A stretch of 57,490 bases of DNA from Bordetella parapertussis (GCA_945862265.1 CAMAXP010000004.1:100118-157607), one strand, 5' to 3'; shown: positions 19,306 through 27,862, counted from the first letter of the stretch. Numbers and translations are program-made. Notes: generated from the letters alone by a model not told the origin.

Positions 19306-20055
19306 TCAGGCCTTCGCCTTCCCCTGGCTCGACACGGCCGCAATGCGCCTGGCAACCTCGTCCTGGTCGCCAAGGTAATAATGGCGCAGCGGCTTCAGGG
19401 TGTCGTCGAGTTCGTACACCAACGGGATCGCGGTCGGGACGTTGAGGCCCACGATGTCCGAGTCAGACACGCCATCCAGGTATTTGACCATCGCGCGGAT
19501 GGAATTGCCGTGAGCGGCGACGATCACCCGCTTGCCCGAGCGGATTGCGGGGGCGATCGAACCATTCCAGTAGGGCATCACGCGCGCCACCGTATCCTTC
19601 AGGCACTCGGTGAGCGGGAGCTCGTCAGCCTGCAGGCCGGCGTACCGCGGGTCGCCCCCCGGGACGCGCGGGTCGTCCTTTTCGAGCGCCGGCGGCGGGG
19701 TGTCGTAGCTCCTGCGCCAGACGAGCACCTGCTGTTCGCCGAATTTCGCCGCCGTCTCGGCCTTGTTGAGCCCCTGCAGCGCGCCGTAGTGGCGCTCGTT
19801 CAGCCGCCAGCTGTGCTCGACCGGGATCCACATGCGGTCCATTTCCTCGAGCGAAAGCCACAGCGTCTTGATCGCACGTCGCAGCATCGAGGTGAATGCC
19901 AGGTCGAAATCGTAGCCCTCCGCCTTCAGCAGCCGGCCGCCCGAGCGCGCCTCCTCGACGCCGCGGGTCGAGAGATCCACGTCGGTCCAGCCGGTAAAGC
20001 GGTTTTCGCGGTTCCAGTCGGATTCACCGTGGCGGAGCAGTACGAGTTTGTGCAT
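19306..20055 (-). CDS. gpmA: 2,3-bisphosphoglycerate-dependent phosphoglycerate mutase
   Basis: 249 residues. Interconverts 3- and 2-phosphoglycerate in glycolysis. The phosphohistidine motif [18 protein letters not shown] is at residues 6-23, with family segments [24 protein letters not shown] and [13 protein letters not shown], the last carrying the second active-site His. First gene of the gpmA-envC-ctpA-moeB/thiF unit. Its promoter likely lies in 20119-20128, shared with the divergent rhodanese gene. Confidence 0.97.
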   Translation of the reverse strand: MHKLVLLRHGESDWNRENRFTGWTDVDLSTRGVEEARSGGRLLKAEGYDFDLAFTSMLRRAIKTLWLSLEEMDRMWIPVEHSWRLNERHYGALQGLNKAETAAKFGEQQVLVWRRSYDTPPPALEKDDPRVPGGDPRYAGLQADELPLTECLKDTVARVMPYWNGSIAPAIRSGKRVIVAAHGNSIRAMVKYLDGVSDSDIVGLNVPTAIPLVYELDDTLKPLRHYYLGDQDEVARRIAAVSSQGKAKA

Positions 20056-20118
20056 GGGATCGGGATGCGGCGATGCGCTGACGGTGCATTGAGAGGGGCC
20101 GGCTGGCCGGGTGCGCCT

Positions 20119-20128
20119 ATTCTATAAT
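20119..20128. promoter_or_regulatory. Overlapping divergent -10 elements between gpmA and the rhodanese gene
   Basis: On the plus strand TATAAT occupies 20123-20128. On the minus strand TAGAAT reads from 20124 to 20119. The two would be used in opposite directions and overlap by two bases, so RNA polymerase could not occupy both. -35 elements are weak on both sides. Confidence 0.5.
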
Positions 20129-20177
20129 AAGGGCCCTGAACTACCGTGCGGTTACCTTGGACTCCTTCCCGATTCCC

Positions 20178-20585
20178 GTGGACTTTATCAAGAACAACCT
20201 GATGCTCATCGCCGCCGCAGCCGTGTCCGGCACGATGCTGCTCTGGCCCTACCTGCGTCGCGGCTCCGGCGGGCCGTGGGTCAGCACGCTCCAGGCGACG
20301 CAACTCATCAACCGCGAAGACGCGCTGGTGCTCGACGTGCGGGAGGTGACGGAGTACGCCGCCGGCCACATGCTCGGCGCAAAGAACGTCCCGCTCGCCG
20401 CGGTCGAAGGGCGCGCCGGCGAATTCGACAAGCACAAGGCAAAGCCCGTCATCGTGGTGTGCGCCGACGGCAGCCGCGCCTCCAAGGCGGCGGCCGCCCT
20501 GCGCGCCGGCGGGTTCGCGAACGTTGTCAACCTTTCCGGTGGCCTTCCCGCCTGGCAACAGGCCGGCCTGCCGGTAGTGAAGTAA
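20178..20585 (+). CDS. Membrane-anchored rhodanese-like protein
   Basis: About 135 residues. One N-terminal membrane segment (NNLMLIAAAAVSGTMLLWPY) and a rhodanese domain with LVLDVREVTEYAAGHMLGA and the active-site loop VVCADGSRASKAA, Cys included. Probably handles sulfane sulfur on the membrane's cytoplasmic side. GTG 20178 gives the usual short N-terminus (MDFIKNN); TTG 20157 would add seven residues. Followed by grxC and secB in a conserved betaproteobacterial order. Confidence 0.88.
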   Translation: MDFIKNNLMLIAAAAVSGTMLLWPYLRRGSGGPWVSTLQATQLINREDALVLDVREVTEYAAGHMLGAKNVPLAAVEGRAGEFDKHKAKPVIVVCADGSRASKAAAALRAGGFANVVNLSGGLPAWQQAGLPVVK

Positions 20586-20589
20586 TCCC

Positions 20590-20847
20590 GTGGCGCGTGT
20601 CCTCATGTACTGTACGGCGACCTGCCCGTACTGCATCTCCGCCGAGCGGCTGCTGGTGTCGAAGGGCGCTGCCGTCGACAAGGTTCGCGTCGACCAGGAG
20701 CCACACCGCCGCGCGGAGATGACCGACAAGACCGGCCGCACCTCGGTGCCGCAGATCTGGATCGGCGAGACGTACGTCGGCGGTTGCGACGACCTTTACG
20801 CACTCGATGGCGCCGGAGGGCTCGACCCGCTGCTGGTGCGCGCCTGA
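20590..20847 (+). CDS. grxC: Glutaredoxin 3
   Basis: 85 residues. Dithiol glutaredoxin with active site TCPYC (about residues 11-15), cis-Pro motif SVPQIWIG and glutathione-binding GGCDDL. Reduces disulfides with glutathione in the cytoplasm. Starts at GTG 20590, four bases after the rhodanese stop, and precedes secB as in many proteobacteria (grxC-secB-gpsA). Confidence 0.95.
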   Translation: MARVLMYCTATCPYCISAERLLVSKGAAVDKVRVDQEPHRRAEMTDKTGRTSVPQIWIGETYVGGCDDLYALDGAGGLDPLLVRA

Positions 20848-20880
20848 CCCTCACTGAATCCAACACCCTAGAGACCCGCC

Positions 20881-21345
20881 ATGGCCGACCAGCAAGCCGC
20901 ATCCTTCAATATCGAGAAGATCTACGTGAAGGACCTCTCCCTCGAGGTCCCGAACGCCCCGCAGGTGTTCATGCAGGCCGATTCCCCGCAGCTTGACGTG
21001 CAGGTGCACACCGCGGCCGCGCACTTCACCGACGCCCTCTACGAAGTGATCGTGACGGTGACGGTCACGGCGAAGTCCGGGGAGAAGACCCTGTTCCTCG
21101 CCGAAGTCGCCCAGGCCGGCATCTTTACGATCGCGAACGTGCCTGCGGAAGAACTCGATCCGTTGCTCGGCATCGGCTGCCCGACGATCCTGTACCCCTA
21201 TGTCCGCGAAGCCGTATCCGATGTGGTGACCCGTGCGGGCTTTCCGCCCGTGCTGCTCGCGCCGGTCTCGTTCGAGGCGCTCTACATGCAGCGCGTGCAG
21301 GAGCAGGGCGCTGCCGAGCAGGGCAAGATCGAGATCGCGCACTAG
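20881..21345 (+). CDS. secB: Protein-export chaperone SecB
   Basis: 154 residues. Keeps preproteins unfolded and hands them to SecA. Family sequence includes FNIEKIYVKDLSLEVPNAP at the N-terminus and LGIGCPTILYPYVREAVSD, then GFPPVLLAPVSFEALY near the C-terminus. Located between grxC and gpsA as in E. coli, with one extra SH3 gene inserted. Confidence 0.97.
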   Translation: MADQQAASFNIEKIYVKDLSLEVPNAPQVFMQADSPQLDVQVHTAAAHFTDALYEVIVTVTVTAKSGEKTLFLAEVAQAGIFTIANVPAEELDPLLGIGCPTILYPYVREAVSDVVTRAGFPPVLLAPVSFEALYMQRVQEQGAAEQGKIEIAH

Positions 21346-21348
21346 GCC

Positions 21349-21783
21349 ATGCGCGCGGCCCTGGCAGCGGCGTTGCTTTCCTGCGCGGCGTTGGCGCAGG
21401 CTGCTGATTTCCGTTCCATCGGCGAGGGGGCTGCTGTGATGTACGACGCCCCGTCACGGGCATCGACGCCGATCTATGTCGCCTCGCGGTTCTATCCCGT
21501 GGAGCTGATCGTCAACCTGGACGCGTGGGTCAAGGTCCGCGACCACACTGGCACGCTCTCCTGGGTCGAGAAGAAGTCCCTGTCCGAGCGGCGCATGGTG
21601 ATCGTGACGGCGCCGAACGTCGAGGTGAAGAGCCGGGCGGAAGATGGCGCGCCTGCGGCCTTCCAGGTCACCCAGAACGTAGCGCTGGACCTCGTCGAGA
21701 TCGGGCAAGGCGGCTGGGTGCGCGTACGCCATGCCGACGGCTCGACCGGATTCGTCCGCGCGTCGGTCATCTGGGGCCTCTAG
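21349..21783 (+). CDS. Periplasmic SH3-domain protein
   Basis: 144 residues. Signal peptide ([20 protein letters not shown]) then two bacterial SH3-like repeats: the first about residues 20-85 ([15 protein letters not shown] ... [15 protein letters not shown]), the second about 86-142 ([15 protein letters not shown] ... [14 protein letters not shown]). The family is DUF1058/SH3_4. Such proteins probably bind peptidoglycan or other envelope ligands. Begins three bases after secB and ends 13 bases before gpsA, so it is part of the same unit. Confidence 0.85.
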   Translation: MRAALAAALLSCAALAQAADFRSIGEGAAVMYDAPSRASTPIYVASRFYPVELIVNLDAWVKVRDHTGTLSWVEKKSLSERRMVIVTAPNVEVKSRAEDGAPAAFQVTQNVALDLVEIGQGGWVRVRHADGSTGFVRASVIWGL

Positions 21784-21796
21784 CCGCCCTCTGCGC

Positions 21797-22786
21797 ATGA
21801 AGATCGCGATCCTTGGCGCTGGCGCCTGGGGCACGGCCCTTGGCATTGCGCTGTGCGGCCGCCATGCCACGGTGCTGTGGGCACGGGATCCGGCGCAGGC
21901 TGCGGCGCTGCAGGCGACGCGGCGCAACCAGAAATACCTCCCCGAGGCGGCGCTTCCGGAAAGGCTCTCGCTCACTGCTGAATTGGGGGTGGCGCTCGAG
22001 TCAGCGGAACTGGTCGTGATCGCGACGCCTGCGGCGGGCCTGCGCACGGTTGTCGAGGCGTTGAAGGCACGCGGCCGCATGACGCCTTTCCTTTGGCTGT
22101 GCAAGGGGTTCGAGGCCGGCACCGGGCTGCTGCCGCACCAGGTCGTGGAAGCGGTACTTGGCACGCAAGCGCCGTCGTGCGGCGCGTTGTCGGGGCCTTC
22201 GTTCGCGCTCGAGGTTGCCCAGGGGCTGCCGTGCGCGCTGACGCTCGCTTCGGGCGACGCGGTTTTCGCGCGATCCACCGCAGCGGCACTGCACGGCGGG
22301 CGCCTCCGGGTCTACTACACGACCGATGTGACCGGCGTGGAAGTCGGCGGTGCGGTGAAGAACGTGCTTGCGATTGCCGTGGGGATTTCCGATGGCATGG
22401 GCCTGGGCCAGAACGCGCGCGCAGCGCTCGTTACACGGGGTTTGGCGGAGATTCAGCGCCTGGGCGTGGCGCTGGGTGGCAGCGCCGAGACCATCATGGG
22501 GCTGACCGGGGCCGGCGACCTGATCCTGACCGCGACCGGCTCGCTTTCGCGCAATCGCACCGTCGGACTGGAGCTGGCAAAAGGACGTCCCCTAGACGCG
22601 ATACTTGCTGCGCTGGGCCATGTGGCCGAAGGCGTGCGTTCGGCTCGCGAAGTGCTCGCACTCGCCAAGCGGATGAACGTCGAGATGCCGATCACGGGCG
22701 CGGTGAATGCCGTGCTGGGTGGCGAGGTTTCTGCGCAGGCCGCCCTTGAAATGTTGCTTTCGCGCGACCCGAAAAGCGAAGGTTAG
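21797..22786 (+). CDS. gpsA: Glycerol-3-phosphate dehydrogenase [NAD(P)+]
   Basis: 329 residues. Reduces dihydroxyacetone phosphate to sn-glycerol-3-phosphate for phospholipids. Rossmann motif [14 protein letters not shown] at the N-terminus, [18 protein letters not shown], the catalytic Lys region [13 protein letters not shown] and [11 protein letters not shown]. Normal length. Start ATG 21797, 13 bases after the SH3 gene. Confidence 0.96.
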   Translation: MKIAILGAGAWGTALGIALCGRHATVLWARDPAQAAALQATRRNQKYLPEAALPERLSLTAELGVALESAELVVIATPAAGLRTVVEALKARGRMTPFLWLCKGFEAGTGLLPHQVVEAVLGTQAPSCGALSGPSFALEVAQGLPCALTLASGDAVFARSTAAALHGGRLRVYYTTDVTGVEVGGAVKNVLAIAVGISDGMGLGQNARAALVTRGLAEIQRLGVALGGSAETIMGLTGAGDLILTATGSLSRNRTVGLELAKGRPLDAILAALGHVAEGVRSAREVLALAKRMNVEMPITGAVNAVLGGEVSAQAALEMLLSRDPKSEG

Positions 22787-22810
22787 CGCGAAGGTTGGCG
22801 GACGGCGCGC

Positions 22811-23275
22811 TCAGGCTGCGCCGTCGAATCCCTGCTGCCGCCATGCCTCGAACACGACCACGGCGACAGCATTCGACAGGTTCAGGCTCCGGTTGCCCGG
22901 ACGCATGGGCAGCCGCAGGCGCTGTTCAGCGGGGATGGCGGCGAGGAGTTCCTCCGGCAGGCCGCGTGTCTCCTGCCCGAAGACGAATGCGTCCCCGCTC
23001 GCGTAGGTGGGCGTGGTGTGGCGGGTCGCTCCCTTGGTGGTGCACGCAAACAGCCGTGCGCCCTCCAGTGCGTCGAGGCAGGCAGCCCAGTCCTTGTGGA
23101 CGCGCATGTCGGCGTACTCGTGATAGTCCAGGCCCGCGCGGCGCAATTGCCGGTCCTCGATCGAGAACCCGAGGGGCTCGACCAGGTGCAGGCGCGCCCC
23201 GGTATTTGCGGCCAAGCGGATGACATTGCCCGTGTTCGGCGGAATCTCCGGCTGGTACAGGACGATGTGGAACAT
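22811..23275 (-). CDS. trmL: tRNA (cytidine(34)-2'-O)-methyltransferase TrmL
   Basis: 154 residues, SPOUT (SpoU) family. Methylates the wobble ribose of tRNA-Leu species. Motifs: N-terminal YQPEIPPNTGNVIRLAANTG, then VFGQETRGLPEE and RPGNRSLNLSNAVAVVVFEA forming the knot. Convergent with gpsA, 24 bases apart, and downstream of comF on the same strand. Confidence 0.95.
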   Translation of the reverse strand: MFHIVLYQPEIPPNTGNVIRLAANTGARLHLVEPLGFSIEDRQLRRAGLDYHEYADMRVHKDWAACLDALEGARLFACTTKGATRHTTPTYASGDAFVFGQETRGLPEELLAAIPAEQRLRLPMRPGNRSLNLSNAVAVVVFEAWRQQGFDGAA

Positions 23276-23293
23276 GCGGGCCCTCGGTGCCGG

Positions 23294-24004
23294 TCAGTCG
23301 GCCAGTGCGCGCGCAACGACCCAGTTCACGACCCGGGTTGCGCCGAATTGCTTCAGTACGGAGGCCACCTCGCCCAGCGTGGCGCCCGTGGTCATGACGT
23401 CGTCAACGACGGCTACGCGCTTGCCGTCGAGCGCGGAGGTGCAGCTGAATGCGCCGCGAACGTTCTCGCGGCGCTCCTTCCAGGGAAGGCCGAGCTGGGC
23501 CGGCGTATCGCGCACCCTCTCGCAGAGGCTGCCCACTACCGGCAAGCCAAGGCGATCCGCGAGACCGCGCGCGATTTCCATCGACTGGTTGTAGCCCCGC
23601 TCCCTGAGGCGCAGCGCGTGAAGCGGTACGGGAATGATGAGGTCGGCGTCCGCGGGGCCTGACCCCTGTAGTTCGGCGTGAAGTGCGTTCGCAAGCAGCG
23701 GCGCGAGCGCCAGTTCGCCGCGAAACTTGAGGCCCTGCACCAGGATATCCGCCGGGAATGCGTAAGTGAATGCGGCGACTGTTGCGTCAAACGCAGGAGG
23801 GTCGGAGCGGCAGCGTCCGCAAACCCCGGACCCGGCTGTGGGGAGGGCGCAGCGTGGGCAGCACTCCCGCGAAAGGCGTGGAAGGTCGCCACTGCACGGA
23901 GGGCAGAGGACGTCCCGGCTTTCGCCCCGGCAGAGGTAGCAACTGTCGCCGAACACGCGGGTGGCAAGGCCGGCTGCGGCACGTGGCCATGGAATAGTTC
24001 GCAT
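23294..24004 (-). CDS. comF: ComF family phosphoribosyltransferase-like protein
   Basis: 236 residues. N-terminal zinc-finger region with four Cys pairs (CYLC, CPPC, CCPRC, CGRC), then a PRTase domain with the PRPP-loop signature VAVVDDVMTTGATLGE. In naturally competent bacteria ComF takes part in DNA uptake or processing; in others its role is unclear. It is divergent from the amidase gene and often neighbours bioC in proteobacteria, as here. Confidence 0.9.
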   Translation of the reverse strand: MRTIPWPRAAAGLATRVFGDSCYLCRGESRDVLCPPCSGDLPRLSRECCPRCALPTAGSGVCGRCRSDPPAFDATVAAFTYAFPADILVQGLKFRGELALAPLLANALHAELQGSGPADADLIIPVPLHALRLRERGYNQSMEIARGLADRLGLPVVGSLCERVRDTPAQLGLPWKERRENVRGAFSCTSALDGKRVAVVDDVMTTGATLGEVASVLKQFGATRVVNWVVARALAD

Positions 24005-24021
24005 CGCGAACGATTATGCGG

Positions 24022-24068
24022 CAAGGCGCGCCGCCTTGTTGACTCGGTCGGTGCGTGCGCCGCAGAAT
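24022..24068 (+). promoter_or_regulatory. Promoter of the amidase gene with adjoining inverted repeat
   Basis: TTGACT (24039-24044), 18-base spacer, CAGAAT (24063-24068). Directly upstream, CAAGGCG (24022-24028) and CGCCTTG (24032-24038) form a 7-bp inverted repeat across three bases that ends next to the -35. It may be an operator between the divergent comF and amidase genes. Confidence 0.45.
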
Positions 24069-24089
24069 CGGCGCCTTTCCTCGAAGCGG

Positions 24090-25466
24090 ATGGGCAAACC
24101 AATGTGGACCGTCGCAAGGCTCGGCGCCGAACTCGCCGCAGGCAAGGTTACGAGCCGATCGCTCGTGGAGCAGGCCCTGGCGCGCATCGCCGACCCGGCT
24201 GGGGAGGGTGCGCGGGCGTTTACAAAGACGTACGCCGAAACGGCCCTGGCCGAAGCCGACCACTCCGACCGGCTGCGTCGCGCCGGCATCGTGCGTTCGC
24301 CGGTCGAAGGCATCCCCATTTCGGTGAAGGACCTCTACGACGTGGCGGGCGACGTCACCCGGGCCGGTTCGAAAGTGCTCGACGATGCGCCGCCCGCGCG
24401 GGCCGATGCGCCGGCAGTGGCGCGGCTGCGTGCGGCGGGCGTCGTGATCGTCGGGCGGAGCAACATGGTCGAGTTCGCGTTCGGCGGCGTCGGCGTCAAC
24501 CCGCATTACGGTACGCCCCGCAATCCGTACGACCGCAAGACCGGCCGCGTCCCCGGCGGCTCGTCTTCGGGCGCTGCTGTTTCGGTGGCTGACGGCATGT
24601 GCGCCATGGGGCTGGGATCGGATACCCGCGGTTCCGTGCGCTTGCCCGCCGCGTTGTGCGGCGTGACCGGCTTCAAACCCACCGCCAGCCGGATCCCCAA
24701 GGAGGGTGCGTTCCCGCTGTCGTGGACACTGGATTCGGTGGGCCCGCTGGCGAACACGGTGGATTGCTGCGCCACCTATGACGCGATCCTCGCGGGAATC
24801 ACTCCCGAGGCCCTGCCCGTGCTCCCTGCGAAGGGGCTGCGCCTGATGGTGCCGAAGTGCAACCTCCTCGATGACCTCGATCCGCAGGTCGCGGCGGCTT
24901 TCGAGCGGGCTCTCTCGGTACTCTCGGAGGCCGGCGCACAGGTGACGGAAGTGGACGCGCCCGCGTTTACCCAGTCGTTCGACCTCTACAAGAACGGCGG
25001 CTTCGCCGGCGCAGAGGCCTATGTCATCCACCGCAAGCTGCTCGAGACGAGCGCGGCAGGCTATGACCCGCGCGTGTCCAAGCGCGTGGTGCTTGGCAAG
25101 GACTTCGCCGCGGCCGATTACATCCAACTGGGGCTCGACCGGGCCGCCTTCATCCGTGGCGCCGAAGCGCTCGGGGCTCCCTACGACGCGATGCTCTACC
25201 CCACGGTCGCGGCTGTCGCGCCGACGATCGAGGAGGCGAGCAAGGAGGATGACGACTATTTCCGCTGGAACATGCGCCTGCTGCGCAATACGGGCCTGGG
25301 CAACATTCTCGACGGCTGCGGCGTGACACTGCCCTGCCAGGCGCAGGGTGACGCGCCGGTGGGCCTTTCCGTCGCCGGGTTTGCCGGACAGGATCGCAGG
25401 GTGCTTGCCGTGGCTCGCGCAATCGAGGGCGCACTCGCGCAGGTGACCGGCCGCGCCGCGGGATAG
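24090..25466 (+). CDS. Amidase, amidase-signature family
   Basis: 458 residues. The Ser-cisSer-Lys triad is visible: Lys in ISVKDLYDVAG (about residue 76), the glycine/serine core PGGSSSGAAVSVADG, and the nucleophile Ser in GSDTRGSVRLPAALCG. Residues after the core (GFKPTASRIPKEGAFPLS) are also typical. It hydrolyses an amide; the family includes GatA and many catabolic enzymes, and nothing local identifies the substrate. gatB/gatC are not adjacent, so GatA is unlikely. ATG 24090 is used; ATG 24102 is possible. Confidence 0.88.
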   Translation: MGKPMWTVARLGAELAAGKVTSRSLVEQALARIADPAGEGARAFTKTYAETALAEADHSDRLRRAGIVRSPVEGIPISVKDLYDVAGDVTRAGSKVLDDAPPARADAPAVARLRAAGVVIVGRSNMVEFAFGGVGVNPHYGTPRNPYDRKTGRVPGGSSSGAAVSVADGMCAMGLGSDTRGSVRLPAALCGVTGFKPTASRIPKEGAFPLSWTLDSVGPLANTVDCCATYDAILAGITPEALPVLPAKGLRLMVPKCNLLDDLDPQVAAAFERALSVLSEAGAQVTEVDAPAFTQSFDLYKNGGFAGAEAYVIHRKLLETSAAGYDPRVSKRVVLGKDFAAADYIQLGLDRAAFIRGAEALGAPYDAMLYPTVAAVAPTIEEASKEDDDYFRWNMRLLRNTGLGNILDGCGVTLPCQAQGDAPVGLSVAGFAGQDRRVLAVARAIEGALAQVTGRAAG

Positions 25467-25490
25467 TCCTCCACCCCACCGGCTTCCCAG

Positions 25491-26375
25491 ATTTCCGCGC
25501 CGCCTCCCGCCTACGCAATCGATTTCCGCTGCGCGCGTCGCTACGCCGATGCGGCCGCCGGGACGTATGCGGACGCCGCGCGCCTCGAACACGAGGTCGG
25601 GCTGCGCATGCTGGAGCGCCTCGACTACGTAAAGCTGGCGCCCAAAAGGATCCTCGACGCGGGGGCCGGCCCTGCGCCGCAGGCGGCATCCCTGCTGAAG
25701 CGCTATCGCGGCGCAACGTTGCTGGCGCTCGATTTCTCGCTGCCAATGTTGCAGGCGCGGCCCGGGCGGGGGTGGCTGAACCGGCTGGCCGGGCGCGCGG
25801 CGCCGGTGCCCGTGTGCGCCGACCTGGGCCGCATGCCGCTTGCGCCGCGCTGCTGCTCGCTGGTGTGGTCGAACATGGCGCTGCACTGGGCGGCCGACCC
25901 GCAACGCGCGATCGAGGAGTTCCACCGGGTGCTCGAAGTCGAGGGCCTGCTGATGTTCAGCACGATCGGGCCGGATACGCTCAAGGAATTGCGCAGCGCC
26001 TTTCCCCCGACCGAAGGCGCGCCGCACGTGCATGGATTTGTCGACATGCACGACTTGGGCGACATGCTGGTGGCCGCCGGGTTTGCGGCGCCGGTCATGG
26101 ACACGGAAACCATCACGCTCACGTACCCCACTGTCGACGCTATGCTGGCCGACCTGCGCCGCAGCGGCCAGGCCTGTGCGCTTGCGGGGCGGTCCCGGGG
26201 CTTGCTCGGAAGGGCGCGCTGGGCGGCGGCCCGCAAGGCCCTGGAAGGGTGCATTCGCGATGGCCGGTTGCCGGCGACCATCGAAGTAGTCTACGGGCAC
26301 GCTTGGAAGCCGGTTCCGCGGCGGACCCGGGAAGGGCATGCCATCGTGAATCTGGATACGGTCCGCAAAGGATGA
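25491..26375 (+). CDS. bioC: Malonyl-ACP O-methyltransferase BioC, non-canonical start
   Basis: SAM-dependent enzyme that methylates malonyl-ACP at the start of biotin synthesis. Motif I is ILDAGAGPAPQAASLL; other family parts are SNMALHWAADPQRAIEEF, EGLLMFSTIGPDTLKELR and the C-terminal VVYGHAWKP. The first ATG (25608) would cut off a segment matching the BioC N-terminal helix (RYADAAAGTYADAARLEHEV). That segment runs in frame back to the amidase stop with no ATG, GTG or TTG. ATT 25491 (then SAPPPAYAIDF) is the best candidate start; ATC 25518 is another. The gene call is firm and the start is not. Confidence 0.85.
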   Translation: MSAPPPAYAIDFRCARRYADAAAGTYADAARLEHEVGLRMLERLDYVKLAPKRILDAGAGPAPQAASLLKRYRGATLLALDFSLPMLQARPGRGWLNRLAGRAAPVPVCADLGRMPLAPRCCSLVWSNMALHWAADPQRAIEEFHRVLEVEGLLMFSTIGPDTLKELRSAFPPTEGAPHVHGFVDMHDLGDMLVAAGFAAPVMDTETITLTYPTVDAMLADLRRSGQACALAGRSRGLLGRARWAAARKALEGCIRDGRLPATIEVVYGHAWKPVPRRTREGHAIVNLDTVRKG

Positions 26376-26427
26376 GATCGCTTCCCGAAAACGTGTCTAA
26401 ATTCTGGGCTTTATCTCGGGTTCAAAC

Positions 26428-26456
26428 TTGTTCGGGGCAGGGCTCTGTGGTAACTT
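26428..26456 (+). promoter_or_regulatory. Possible promoter upstream of the cytochrome oxidase cluster
   Basis: TTGTTC (26428-26433), 17-base spacer, TAACTT (26451-26456). Reasonable sigma-70 match in the only long non-coding interval before ctaC (26376-26719). Confidence 0.4.
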
Positions 26457-26493
26457 ACGCGGGCTTTTTTGCGGTGTCCGCCATGATGCTTCC

Positions 26494-26670
26494 ATGAACG
26501 GTTGGATCCAGGAAACGCCCCGCCAGAAAATCGCATTCCAGGGGCAGGGGACGGGATTCAGCCTGCGCCTCAAGCGTAACTGCTCGATATCCCCGGCCCG
26601 CCTGACGGTGGAAGTGTGTGAATCGGATTCGGTCCGCCGCCACGAGTTCAATCCGGCTCGGGCGAGCTGA
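26494..26670 (+). pseudogene. Internally deleted DUF2244 gene remnant
   Basis: A 58-codon frame whose middle (FSLRLKRNCSISPARL) resembles the N-terminus of DUF2244 membrane proteins, and whose end (LTVEVCESDSVRRHEFNPA) resembles their C-terminus. The membrane segments that normally lie between (about 100 residues) are missing, and the join is in frame. DUF2244 genes commonly stand just before coxB in betaproteobacteria, which fits this position. It may still be translated as a short soluble peptide. The assignment relies on remembered family patterns. Confidence 0.5.
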
Positions 26671-26678
26671 ACAGAAGA

Positions 26679-26702
26679 TTACGGAACTAGTTACGGAACT
26701 AG
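26679..26702 (+). repeat. Tandem duplication of a 12-mer
   Basis: TTACGGAACTAG occurs twice head to tail (26679-26690 and 26691-26702) between the DUF2244 remnant and ctaC. Probably a small slippage duplication; it lies 17 bases before the ctaC ATG and so changes the length of its leader. Confidence 0.85.
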
Positions 26703-26719
26703 CAATCGAAAGGGTGAGC

Positions 26720-27862
26720 ATGCAACACTTCTCGGCACGAAAGTTCGGACGGTGGGCGCTGGCGGCGGGGATCCTCGCTCTCTTGGCCGCGGGCAGTGCG
26801 CAGGCGTTGGAATGGAACCTGCCGCCGGCGGCGACCAAGATCGCCGAAGACGTCCACAGCCTGCACGAATACGTCATGGCGGTGATCGTCGTGATTTTCG
26901 TGGCCGTGTTCGGGGTGATGTTCTATTCGGTGTTCGCCCACCGCAAGTCGAAGGGCCATAAACCGGCGAATTTCCACGAGAACACCACCGTCGAGATCAT
27001 CTGGACCGTGATCCCGCTGCTGATCCTGGTCGTCATCGCCTGGCCGGCGACCAAGGCGGTGATCGCGCAGAAGGACACGTCAAACTCGGAACTGACCATC
27101 AAGGTTACCGGGTATCAGTGGAAATGGGGCTACGACTACCTCAAGGGCGAAGGCGAGGGGATCAGCTTCGTCTCGCAGATCAAGACGCCGCGCGATCAGA
27201 TCGAGGGCACGGCCGACAAGGGCGAGAACTACCTGCGCGAGGTCGACAACGAGTTGGTGGTCCCGGTCGGCAAGAAGGTGCGCATCCTCACCACCGCCGC
27301 CGACGTGATCCACTCGTGGGGCTTGCAGGCGTTTGCCGTAAAGCAGGACGCGATCCCGGGCTTCATCCGCGACGCGCACTTCAGGGCCGAGAAAGTCGGC
27401 GTCTACCGCGGCGGGTGCGTCGAACTGTGCGGCAAGGAGCACGGGTTCATGCCGATCGTGGTGCGCGTGGTCAGCGCCGAGGACTACACCAAGTGGGTCG
27501 ACGGCGAGAAGAAGAAGCTCGCAGCCCTCGCGGACGACCCGACCAAGACGTATTCGCTCGACGAGCTCAAGGCCCGTGGCGAGAAGGTGTACGCCTCCAA
27601 CTGCGTTGCCTGCCACCAGGCCACGGGCAAGGGCGCGCCGCCCGCGTTCCCGCCGCTGGACGGATCCAAGATGGTCGCCGGCCCGAAAGCCGACCAGATC
27701 GCGCTGGTGCTCAACGGCAAGACCGGCACGGCCATGGCCTCCTTCGGCAAGCAGCTCAACGACACCGAGATCGCCGCGGTGATCTCATACACGCGCAACT
27801 CCTGGGGCAACAAGACCGGCGAGGCGATCCAGCCCGCCGAAGTCAAGTCCCTGCGCAAGTAA
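26720..27862 (+). CDS. ctaC: Cytochrome c oxidase subunit II with fused cytochrome c domain
   Basis: 380 residues. Signal peptide (about 1-27), two membrane helices (about 54-75 and 90-112), then the CuA domain with His in VIHSWGLQAF and the CuA motif GGCVELCGKEHGFM. A C-terminal class I cytochrome c domain (about 285-370) has CVACH and a later Met ligand candidate (GTAMASFG). The fused heme domain is the caa3-like form. It takes electrons from cytochrome c and passes them to subunit I. ATG 26720 is preferred to GTG 26714. First gene of the oxidase cluster. Confidence 0.95.
   Translation: MQHFSARKFGRWALAAGILALLAAGSAQALEWNLPPAATKIAEDVHSLHEYVMAVIVVIFVAVFGVMFYSVFAHRKSKGHKPANFHENTTVEIIWTVIPLLILVVIAWPATKAVIAQKDTSNSELTIKVTGYQWKWGYDYLKGEGEGISFVSQIKTPRDQIEGTADKGENYLREVDNELVVPVGKKVRILTTAADVIHSWGLQAFAVKQDAIPGFIRDAHFRAEKVGVYRGGCVELCGKEHGFMPIVVRVVSAEDYTKWVDGEKKKLAALADDPTKTYSLDELKARGEKVYASNCVACHQATGKGAPPAFPPLDGSKMVAGPKADQIALVLNGKTGTAMASFGKQLNDTEIAAVISYTRNSWGNKTGEAIQPAEVKSLRK

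Noticed and set aside
16674..20127. Two long plus-strand open frames opposite ctpA, envC and gpmA
   Set aside because: The minus-strand genes have full family motifs and tight operon spacing; the plus-strand translations have none.
24090..25466. Amidase considered as GatA of Glu-tRNA(Gln) amidotransferase
   Set aside because: No gatB or gatC next to it, and the flanking genes are comF and bioC; a generic amidase is the safer call.
23787..26339. Very long open frame on the minus strand opposite the amidase and bioC
   Set aside because: It is antisense to two well-supported genes, its translation is Arg/His/Gly-rich low-information sequence, and such frames are expected in GC-rich DNA.
26679..26702. 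12-bp tandem repeat considered as the start of a CRISPR or iteron array
   Set aside because: Only two copies without spacers, and no cas or replication gene nearby.
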